This document shows, one piece after another, positions 57,511 to 64,000 of a stretch of DNA of 64,000 nucleotides; positions within the stretch are counted from its first letter, which is position 1; each line of letters starts with the position of its first letter. The position numbers and the translations under genes were made by a program. Below the pieces are notes generated by a model. It did no database searches. It was given only the letters and a program-made list of their open reading frames with translations, and was not told where the DNA came from. This stretch comes from Campylobacter gracilis (GTDB taxonomy: Bacteria > Campylobacterota > Campylobacteria > Campylobacterales > Campylobacteraceae). The DNA lies in assembly GCF_018374135.1 (NCBI RefSeq), contig NZ_JAHAFS010000002.1, forward strand, positions 62,001 to 126,000, read 5' to 3'.

Positions 57511-59538
57511 TTGGACGCTCTAGCTAAGCTAAACACCGAACAATACGCCGCCGCAACCGCTCCTGCGGGGCACAATCTAGTAATCGCAAGCGCAGGCACG
57601 GGCAAAACCAGCACCATCGTCGCGCGGATTGCTCATCTACTAAATCTCGGCACGAGCCCTAGAAAAATTTTGCTTCTTACTTTTACGAACAAGGCCGCGA
57701 GCGAGATGATAGCGCGCTTGCAGCGGCATTTTGATAAAAAAATCACCTCCGCAATCGTCGCGGGCACCTTTCACGCCGTATCCTACGCCCTACTTCGCGA
57801 GCTGGGCAAAGGCGTGATCCTAAAGCAGCCCGCCGAGCTAAAGACGCTGCTAAAAAGCCTCGTAGAAAGGCGTAAATTTTATCACGTAAGCGACGCACGC
57901 CCCTACGGCGGGGCGTATCTTTACGACGTGTACTCACTGTATCAAAACAAGGAGATGAGCGCGGATTTTGCGACGTGGTTTAGCGAAAACTACGAAGATC
58001 AGGCGGAATTTGCCGAAATTTACGCAGATATTTTGCGCGAGTTTGAAGAGGAAAAGGCAAAATTTAACTACGCAGATTTCAACGACGTATTGCTAAAGAT
58101 GCGCCGTGAGCTGCAAAAGGGCGCGCCGCTGCGATTTGATGAAATTTTAGTGGACGAGTATCAGGACACAAACTCGCTGCAAGGAAGCCTCATCGATGCC
58201 TTTGCGACGAAAAGCCTTTTTTGCGTCGGCGATTTCGATCAGAGCATCTATGCTTTCAACGGCGCAAACATCGACATCATCGGCAGCTTCGGCAAGCGCT
58301 TTGCGGACGCTAAAATTTACGCGCTGAATATCAACTATCGCTCAAGCTCGGCGATTTTGGCGCTTGCAAACCGCGTCATCGCGAACAATCCGCGCCTTTA
58401 CGAAAAGAAGCTGATCGTGGGCCGCGAGGGAAAATTTAGCGCGCCTAGGCTGCATGTTTACGACGATACGGCGGCGCAATACGCCCACGTAGCCGCACAG
58501 ATCGCGCAAAGCAGCACTCCGCGCGAAAAGATCGCCGTCATCTTCCGCAACAACTCCAGCGCCGACGGCGTCGAAGTAGCGCTTAAGGAGCTCGGCATCG
58601 GTGCGAAGCGAAAAGGCGGCGTGAGCTTTTTTGAAAGCCGCGAGATCAAGGCCTTTACGGACATCTTCGCGATGATAATAAACCCAAAAGATATGATGGC
58701 CTTTATAAGCACGTGCGAATACGCAAGAGGTGTCGGCAGCGCGCTAAGCAAGGAGCTTTTCGACGCGTTAATCGCGCTTGGGCACGGAAGCATTCACGCA
58801 GGTCTTTTGCGCCCCGACGAGAGCGTTAAAATTTTTGAAAAAAAGAGGAAAAACTATCAGCTCGGACTTTTTGACGATGTGGATATTATCGGCTCGGTAT
58901 CGCGCTTTGAAGCTTTGGAATTTGACGAGTTTTTTCGCTCGCATCCGGTGCTAAAACATAATAAAATCACCGAGGGCGGCGCCGTATTTTTGCACGAAAT
59001 TTATAAAATTTTTAAAAAAAGTGGCTCAGTTGCGAGGTCTGCTACGCTAATCTCGCAGATCAAAAACTCGCGTCTTTTCGCGCTTGTGGCGGATTTCATC
59101 ACGACAAAACGCGCGACGCTAAAAAACGGTAAGATAGACGATGAGCGCAAAAAGGATGAGATCTCCCGCATCTACGATAAATGCGGCATTTTAGAGCAGA
59201 TCGCCGGCAAATACGCGGATCCGCAGAGCTTTTATAATTTCATAACTCTGGGCGCAAAGGAGATGAGCGAGGGCGAGGGGGTGAATCTGCTCAGCGTGCA
59301 CGCAAGCAAGGGGCTTGAGTTTTGCAGCGTCTATCTCATCGATCTGGCGCAAAATCGCTTCCCGAACCTCAAACTAATGGCGATGGGCGGCAGCCTAGAG
59401 GAGGAGCGGCGGCTCTTTTACGTGGCGGTTACCAGAGCGCGCGACGAGCTGGTGCTAAGCTACGCGAAATTTGATAAGATCAGAAAAGTTAGCTACGAGC
59501 CGAGCTGCTTTTTAAGGGAAGCGGGGCTGGTGAAATAA
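57511..59538 (+). CDS. UvrD/Rep-family ATP-dependent DNA helicase
   Basis: About 675 residues from TTG at 57511 (LDALAKLNTEQYAA), chosen because AAAGGAATAATC directly precedes it. Superfamily 1A motifs in order: Q-motif LNTEQYAAA, Walker A ASAGTGKTST, Ia LLTFTNKAASEM, Walker B ILVDEYQDTN, III VGDFDQSIYAFNGA, IV INYRSSSAIL, V LLSVHASKGLEF and VI RRLFYVAVTRARDEL. The family unwinds 3'-5' in repair and replication restart. Campylobacters carry more than one such gene, so whether this is Rep or UvrD cannot be decided here. It is divergent from pbpC with about 70 bases between start codons. Confidence 0.93.
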   Translation: MDALAKLNTEQYAAATAPAGHNLVIASAGTGKTSTIVARIAHLLNLGTSPRKILLLTFTNKAASEMIARLQRHFDKKITSAIVAGTFHAVSYALLRELGKGVILKQPAELKTLLKSLVERRKFYHVSDARPYGGAYLYDVYSLYQNKEMSADFATWFSENYEDQAEFAEIYADILREFEEEKAKFNYADFNDVLLKMRRELQKGAPLRFDEILVDEYQDTNSLQGSLIDAFATKSLFCVGDFDQSIYAFNGANIDIIGSFGKRFADAKIYALNINYRSSSAILALANRVIANNPRLYEKKLIVGREGKFSAPRLHVYDDTAAQYAHVAAQIAQSSTPREKIAVIFRNNSSADGVEVALKELGIGAKRKGGVSFFESREIKAFTDIFAMIINPKDMMAFISTCEYARGVGSALSKELFDALIALGHGSIHAGLLRPDESVKIFEKKRKNYQLGLFDDVDIIGSVSRFEALEFDEFFRSHPVLKHNKITEGGAVFLHEIYKIFKKSGSVARSATLISQIKNSRLFALVADFITTKRATLKNGKIDDERKKDEISRIYDKCGILEQIAGKYADPQSFYNFITLGAKEMSEGEGVNLLSVHASKGLEFCSVYLIDLAQNRFPNLKLMAMGGSLEEERRLFYVAVTRARDELVLSYAKFDKIRKVSYEPSCFLREAGLVK

Positions 59539-60104
59539 GCGAAATTTGCTCGCTAAATTTTGAAATTTCATTTTAGCGCGGGCGGATCGTTTGGGTAAGA
59601 ATTTTATTCCTCGCGTACGCCTGACGCGCCGCCCTGCTTCTTTATCGGATTGTTATGATAAGAATTTTGCCGTGTGATTTGTAAATTTTACGATTTGTAA
59701 ATTTTGCAGTGCGGACGTTGTGCGATATTTTACAGAGGACTAAAATTTGAAATTTTGATTATGCTCCGCCGCCGTATTTTATACATCGCGGAGCTCAAAT
59801 TTTATTTAATAAATTCCAAAATGCCATAAATTCTACGACGAGTTAAAATTTTAAAGCGCATTAAATTTACGGCGCTGCGAAATTTAAAATTTCACTACGT
59901 ATTGCGCGCGCTGTAAAGAATACGCGCCCTACCGAATTTATTGGTGTGACGGAATTCCGCGCCGCCGCGGCCCACATATTTGTTAAATAGATTTCGCGTC
60001 GCGTAAAATTCCATTGCCGGTAAAGTTTGCTGCCGATCAATTTATACCTCATAAAATGCTGTCCGCGCAAATTTAACGCAGCCAAAAGTCCTTCGCCGCG
60101 TAAT
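59539..60104. other. Gene-free spacer between the helicase and upp
   Basis: AAATTT-rich sequence with no credible gene. A minus-strand frame at 59867-60154 overlaps the end of upp and looks spurious. The two flanking genes converge here, but no clear terminator hairpin was identified. Confidence 0.4.
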
Positions 60105-60773
60105 TCACATCGTATTAAACACCCTATCTCCTGCGTCTCCGAGACCCGGCACAATATATTTTTGCTCGTTTAATCTCTCGTCGATCGCCGCGGTAAAAAC
60201 CTCGACCTGCGGGTAGATCTCGCTAAATCTATGAAGCCCCTCGGGCGCTGCGATGATGGAGATAAATTTGATCTTTTTGACGCCGTTTTTCAGCAGAAAT
60301 TTCACCGCATCGATCGCCGTACCGCCAGTCGCAAACATCGGATCGATGATGATTGCGGTGCGCTCTGCGGCATCGGCGGGCAGCTTGGCGTAAAAAAACT
60401 CCGCCTGCGCGGTCTTTTCGTCGCGCTGAAACCCCAGAAATCCAACGCTAGCATCGGGTATAAGCTTAAATACGCTATCCAGCATCCCCAGAGCGGCGCG
60501 CAAAATCGGGCAGATCATGATCTTTGTGGCGAGCTTATACGCGCTGGTCTGCGCCACAGGCGTGTGCACGCTCACCTCGCGTAGCGCTAGATCGCGCGTC
60601 GCCTCAAACATCATCAGGTAGCTGATCTCGTCGACGAGCATGCGAAACTGAAACGGATCGGTCTCTCGATCGCGCAGGATCGTGAGCTTATGCTCGATCA
60701 GCGGGTGCTTGATTAGCTTAACGTTAGGCAGCTCGCACGCGGTTTGGTGCGTACATTTTTGGCTTTGGCTCAT
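60105..60773 (-). CDS. upp: Uracil phosphoribosyltransferase
   Basis: Salvage enzyme: uracil + PRPP to UMP + pyrophosphate, cytoplasmic. 222 residues, against about 208 usually; the extra is a short N-terminal stretch before VKLIKHPLIEHKLTILRD. Signatures are CPILRAALGMLDSVFKLIP, the PRPP loop IIIDPMFATGGTAIDAV and the uracil-binding terminus YIVPGLGDAGDRVFNT. The ATG follows AGGAGAAA. The gene stands alone with long spacers on both sides. Confidence 0.97.
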   Translation of the reverse strand: MSQSQKCTHQTACELPNVKLIKHPLIEHKLTILRDRETDPFQFRMLVDEISYLMMFEATRDLALREVSVHTPVAQTSAYKLATKIMICPILRAALGMLDSVFKLIPDASVGFLGFQRDEKTAQAEFFYAKLPADAAERTAIIIDPMFATGGTAIDAVKFLLKNGVKKIKFISIIAAPEGLHRFSEIYPQVEVFTAAIDERLNEQKYIVPGLGDAGDRVFNTM

Positions 60774-61300
60774 TTTCTCTCCTTAAATTTACTAAATTTT
60801 GCGCCCTCTTGGGCTATTTTAATTATATATTTTGATGCGAACTCCCGCGCCGTGGCGCTAAAATTTTACCGATAACGGCGGCACGACTTTAAATTTATCT
60901 CATTTTCGCTCGCAATGCGTGCGGTTGCGACGTTTAAATTTAACTCGGCGGCACGCTTTAAATTTAGCGCTTTTATTTTGTCCGCTCGCGTCGCCTTCAA
61001 TTTAGCCGCTCTTTAAATACGGCACGCTTTTTAAGGCACCTAGCGTTTTAATACGACGGGTGCTTGCGGCGTAAATTTCATCTGCGAAATTATCGTCTGA
61101 GGCGGCTTTAAATTTACTTAATGCTCGCACTCGTGAGCTAAATTTTAAAATTCCCCGCTATCTTGCGCGCCGATAAAATTTTAATTTCATAGATGCGGAC
61201 GCTGTGCAAGCGAGCTAAATAAACCGAGCGTATCTTTTAAATTTAACTCGCCGCAAGCCGTTAAATTTTAACGTGCCGCGGGCAATCAAATTTAACAGCC
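60774..61300. other. Gene-free spacer between upp and the BON lipoprotein gene
   Basis: About 527 bases of AAATTT-rich DNA with repeated GGCGGCACGCTTTAAATTTA-like words (about 60878-60970). No open frame or RNA can be supported. The upp promoter presumably lies near 60820-60840 (TATATTTTGAT on the plus strand is A+T-rich on both strands). Confidence 0.4.
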
Positions 61301-61894
61301 CTACTCCTTCACCACGCGCAGGAACGAATACACGTCCTGCACCCCGGGCGCGTGCGTCGCGTACCAGATCGCGTGCTTTTCGTGCTCAATGTCGCTCACC
61401 ACGCCGCTAAATACCACGTCGCAGCCTACGATCGCCACGCGCACCGCAGTACCCGAAACGTCGGTATCGGAAAAGAGATTTTTCTTTAAATTTGTAAAAA
61501 TTTCAAACGAATTGCACGGATATTCGGGCTTTTTGACGCGCAGATATGTATGCACGCGCTGCACGCCTTCCGTCTCATGCGCTAAAGCAAGTAGCGGCTC
61601 GCGCATCGCTTCGCTATCGAGCAGCCCGATGAGATAGACCTCGCCGTAGAAGCACTCGACCTCCAGATCCCAGCTGCTAAGGCCTTTGGTAAATAGAATT
61701 TTGCTTTGGATTTTAGTCTGGATGAGCTTGTCGCTAGCGACCTCGCTCACGCTGCGGCGGTCGCGCGCTACAGAGTAGATATCATATACGCTAAGCGCGT
61801 TGCCCGCGGGCGCCAGCGGAGCCGCACACGAGCTAAAAAGCACCGCGCTCGCGCTCAAAAATACCGCCAAAATCGCTAGAAACAAAACCCTCAA
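61301..61894 (-). CDS. BON-domain lipoprotein (OsmY/DolP-like)
   Basis: 197 residues. The N-terminal lipoprotein signal FLAILAVFLSASAVLFSSC places the lipidated Cys at residue 22. Two BON domains follow: SDKLIQTKIQSKILF ... VECFYGEVYLIGLL ... VQRVHTYLRV, and NLKKNLFSDTDVS ... VAIVGCDVVFSGVV ... VQDVYSFLRV. This layout matches outer-membrane lipoproteins such as DolP/YraP that maintain envelope integrity. It is a single gene with no local partners. The start ATG was chosen by the signal peptide. Confidence 0.9.
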   Translation of the reverse strand: MRVLFLAILAVFLSASAVLFSSCAAPLAPAGNALSVYDIYSVARDRRSVSEVASDKLIQTKIQSKILFTKGLSSWDLEVECFYGEVYLIGLLDSEAMREPLLALAHETEGVQRVHTYLRVKKPEYPCNSFEIFTNLKKNLFSDTDVSGTAVRVAIVGCDVVFSGVVSDIEHEKHAIWYATHAPGVQDVYSFLRVVKE

Positions 61895-62151
61895 ACCCTC
61901 TCCAATCTCGTTTAATTTCTAATTATCTAAAGCCGCTCGCTAGCTTCACTTTTTTAAATTTAGCCCCGCAGGCGCCATTTTACCGCAATTTGAAATTCTG
62001 CTCCGTGAGATTTCACCAAAGCCGTATGCTGCAAAATTTTACAATGAAAATTTTAAAATTTACGTTGCAATTCCCACAGCTTACGGAATTCTGTGCTTTC
62101 TTCGCTGCGAAATTTCACGCGCAGTATTCATCGCCATAATTTTACTCGGTT
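61895..62151. other. Gene-free spacer rich in AAATTC/AAATTT words
   Basis: Left part of a 378-base gap between the SDR and BON lipoprotein genes. AAATTY words are spaced irregularly here and become regular from 62152. No gene was seen. Confidence 0.4.
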
Positions 62152-62241
62152 AAATTTTTCATTACAAAATTTGCCGCTGCGAAATTCTACGAGGTAAAAT
62201 TTCTCGCGGCGAAATTCGCCACTGTAAATTTTATATTTCAA
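62152..62241. repeat. Non-coding 15-nt periodic repeat array
   Basis: Six successive units start with AAATT (the last AATTT) at exactly 15-base steps: 62152, 62167, 62182, 62197, 62212 and 62227 (for example AAATTTGCCGCTGCG, AAATTCTACGAGGTA, AAATTTCTCGCGGCG). Period and core match the codon-scale array in PbpC, but this copy lies outside any gene. Confidence 0.85.
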
Positions 62242-62272
62242 AACCCGCGCCCAAAATTCCGCCCGGTCGCGG

Positions 62273-63046
62273 CTAATTCGTCGTAAGTCCGCCGTCTATC
62301 GCAAATATCGCGCCGCTGACCCATTTCGCCTCGTCCGACGCCAAAAACACCGCCGCATCGCCGATGTCCTGCGCGCTACCAATTTTGCCGAGCGGATAGA
62401 TATTTTGCACCATTTGCTCAAACGCTTCGCGTCCCTGCGGGCTAAGCGCGCTTAAATTTCGCTCAAACTGCGGCGTTAGCACGCTCCCTGGCGCTATGGC
62501 GTTGACGCGTACGCCGAGTTTGCCGACCTCGAAGGCAAGCGATTTGGTGAAAGAATTTAGCGCGCCTTTGGTGATCGAATACGCCGTCGTGGTGCGCCCT
62601 ACGAGCATTCGGTTCGCAAAATACGACGAGATATTGATCACGCAGCCTTTTCTAGCCGCAAGCGCGCCCAAAAGCCCCTGAGTAAGCAGATAAGGCGCTT
62701 TGATGTTTAGGTTTAGATGAGCGTCCAGCAGCGCTTCGTCTGTCGCCTCAAACGGTACGAATTTTCCCAGTCCGGCGTTATTTACTAGGATATCTATCTT
62801 AGGAGATTGCGCTAAAATGCGCTCGCAAAGACCTTTTATCGTTTTGCTTTGCGCCAAATCCGTCTCTATCGCGTAAGCTTTCACGCCGTAACCGCCCAAG
62901 GTCTCCTGTGCGATTTTTAATTTCTCCTCGCTTCTGCCGAGCAGGATCAAATTTGCGCCCTCTTCGGCAAAACACTTTGCGATGCCAAGCCCTATTCCGT
63001 CGCTTCCGCCCGTAATTACGGCAGTTTTTCCCTCTAATCGTTTCAT
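62273..63046 (-). CDS. Short-chain dehydrogenase/reductase (SDR)
   Basis: 257-residue classical SDR. The cofactor loop TGGSDGIGLGIA lies near residue 12, NNAGLGKF near 88, catalytic Ser in NISSYFANRM and the Tyr-x-x-x-Lys pair in AYSITKGALNSF near 155-159. The terminal block is AVFLASDEAKWVSGAIFAIDGG. The family reduces or oxidises carbonyl/alcohol substrates with NAD(P)H; the substrate here is unknown. GRSEEK after the second strand is compatible with NADP preference. AAAGG precedes the ATG. No operon partner is evident. Confidence 0.92.
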   Translation of the reverse strand: MKRLEGKTAVITGGSDGIGLGIAKCFAEEGANLILLGRSEEKLKIAQETLGGYGVKAYAIETDLAQSKTIKGLCERILAQSPKIDILVNNAGLGKFVPFEATDEALLDAHLNLNIKAPYLLTQGLLGALAARKGCVINISSYFANRMLVGRTTTAYSITKGALNSFTKSLAFEVGKLGVRVNAIAPGSVLTPQFERNLSALSPQGREAFEQMVQNIYPLGKIGSAQDIGDAAVFLASDEAKWVSGAIFAIDGGLTTN

Positions 63047-63297
63047 ACTTTTCCTTTCAATGCGTAAATTTATGCTCTAAAAATTTGAGCGAGATTTATG
63101 GATCTCGCAAACTTCGAAATTTTGTAGGCTTTGAAATTTTACCTACTTTAGAATTTCGCTCGCTTTATAATTTTGCGGCGAAGTGAAGTTTCGTCGATAA
63201 AATTTTACTAATTTTAAATTCCATCGATAAAATTTCACGGCAAAATTCCATTGCAAAGCTCGCGGTAAAATTCTGCCTAAGCCGCGCGCCACACGGC
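63047..63297. repeat. Spacer with repeated TAAAATT words
   Basis: Between the SDR and flavin-binding genes. It consists largely of AAATTT/AAATTC words spaced about 12-15 bases, with no gene. Confidence 0.4.
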
Positions 63298-63666
63298 TTA
63301 CAGCACCTGTTTTACGCTGCTAGCCGTGATTTCAAGCAGCCTTGTAGCAAACGGAAATTTCGCCTTCGTTTCCTCAAACTCCGCACCACTATCAATAAAG
63401 CGCGCCGTGCCCTTTACCACAAAGCCGCGCCCTGCGCCGAAACTGCCTGCTAGCTCCTTTGTAGCGACGCTAAGCTCGATGTTTGGATTTGCCTCCACGT
63501 TGCTTTGCGTCTTTTTCATACCCGCAGCCGGGATGAGGATGCGGTCCCCCTTAATGACGAGATATCTGTTCCATGTGTTGCTGATGTGAGCTTCGCCGTG
63601 CGCGCAGGTAGCGATACCCACGGCGCATTCATAATTTAAAATCTCCAAAAATTCCTTGCTAAACAT
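63298..63666 (-). CDS. Pyridoxamine 5'-phosphate oxidase-family (split-barrel flavin-binding) protein
   Basis: 122 residues. The compact split-barrel pattern is visible: VGIATCAHGEAHISNTWNRY, then ILIPAAGMKKTQSNVEANP, IELSVATKELAG, and RGFVVKGTARFIDSG. It resembles the small FMN- or F420-binding PNPOx-like proteins rather than true PdxH, which is longer and has pyridoxal-phosphate motifs. The substrate is unknown. The ATG is preceded by AAGGAGAAG. Confidence 0.8.
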   Translation of the reverse strand: MFSKEFLEILNYECAVGIATCAHGEAHISNTWNRYLVIKGDRILIPAAGMKKTQSNVEANPNIELSVATKELAGSFGAGRGFVVKGTARFIDSGAEFEETKAKFPFATRLLEITASSVKQVL

Positions 63667-63764
63667 TTCTTCTCCTTAAATTTGCGTTTTAAAGCTCGCG
63701 GTTTTGGCTGGCAAGCCCCGCGCGCAACTGAAATTCTAACTGCCTCCGCCACTTTCCGCCGCGG

Positions 63765-64000
63765 TTAAATTTTATATTTCAAAAGCGCATCTTTTTCGGC
63801 TTTGCTTACGCGAAAGCTATCGCGGATCTTCGATATCGCCTTGTTTTGGATAAATTTAACCGCCTGCTTGCTCTCCAAAAACGCAAGCGTGATCTCGCGC
63901 TGTTTAATAAACATCTCGGCTATCGCCCACGCCGCGCCCATCTGCACGTAATACCGCTCGTCGTTTTCGGCGGCGCAAATTTCAAAAAATTCCTTAGGCG
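63765..64000 (-). CDS. AlkD-like DNA alkylation repair protein (3' end only)
   Basis: The frame is open to the right edge, so this is the C-terminal 78 residues of a gene that starts outside the window. The sequence PKEFFEICAAENDERYYVQM, followed by GAAWAIAEMFIKQREITLAF and FIQNKAISKIRDSFRVS, is typical of the last HEAT-like repeats of AlkD/AlkC-type DNA glycosylases, which excise alkylated bases. No catalytic residues lie in this part, so the assignment rests on the repeat sequence. Confidence 0.75.
   Translation of the reverse strand, partial: PKEFFEICAAENDERYYVQMGAAWAIAEMFIKQREITLAFLESKQAVKFIQNKAISKIRDSFRVSKAEKDALLKYKI

Noticed and set aside
59867..60154. 95-codon minus-strand frame overlapping the end of upp
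   Set aside because: Overlaps a certain gene in another frame and has no recognisable product.
61895..62272. CRISPR array suspected from the regular spacing
   Set aside because: The period is only 15 bases with a five-base core; there are no 25-40 base direct repeats, unique spacers or cas genes.

Overview
The window looks like a high-GC member of Campylobacter sensu lato (a C. gracilis / C. rectus-type genome), though the species is an inference. The evidence is the gene set and arrangement: a Wolinella/Campylobacter-style hydABCDE uptake hydrogenase, a periplasmic methylmenaquinol:fumarate reductase (mfrA-mfrB-mfrE), NikR, an EptA/EptC-type lipid A phosphoethanolamine transferase, and intergenic DNA full of degenerate AAATTT motifs. 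Most genes lie on the minus strand. No rRNA, tRNA or CRISPR array was recognised.

Layout. 1-877: 3' part of an ABC-2 permease. 1131-4246: four hydrophobic proteins of one unrecognised family, three of them clear tandem paralogs; a fifth, distant member lies at 7755-8522. 4730-7496: iron/cobalamin-type ABC importer whose ATPase gene is frameshifted. 8757-10887: a decayed region with a heavily broken SulP anion transporter and a 5'-truncated AlgX/AlgJ-like gene. 11598-14524: a DUF4198 periplasmic protein and a TonB-dependent receptor whose signal-peptide codons contain an 18-unit CT repeat, placing it out of frame in this copy.

15163-32115 is a nickel/hydrogenase block: hypB-C-D-E-A, nikR, hypF, and hydA-B-C-D-E. 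HydABC is the membrane-bound H2-oxidising enzyme. HydD cleaves the HydB C-terminus, HypA/HypB insert nickel, HypC-F build the Fe(CN)2CO group, and NikR senses nickel. 32541-37289 holds mfrE, mfrB, an mfrA with three lesions, and a divergent LysR gene with one frameshift. 37485-42965 carries the phosphoethanolamine transferase and a PepSY / two-component cluster. 43826-48295 holds a flavodoxin-ferredoxin protein and two FccA-like flavoproteins. 48567-57442 encodes an alpha-2-macroglobulin with its usual partner PbpC. The right end has a UvrD/Rep helicase, upp, a BON lipoprotein, an SDR, a flavin-binding protein and the end of an AlkD-like gene.

The most striking signal is a genome feature rather than a gene. 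Conserved enzymes (HypF, HypA, HypE, HydD, PbpC, a histidine kinase) carry long hydrophilic low-complexity insertions rich in Asn, Gln, Ser and Ala, set between intact catalytic blocks. In PbpC the insertion is a pentapeptide-periodic array, a 15-nt period in DNA. The same 15-nt AAATT-phased pattern occurs in non-coding DNA, for example 62152-62241. The data suggest one repeat type that expands both between and within genes.
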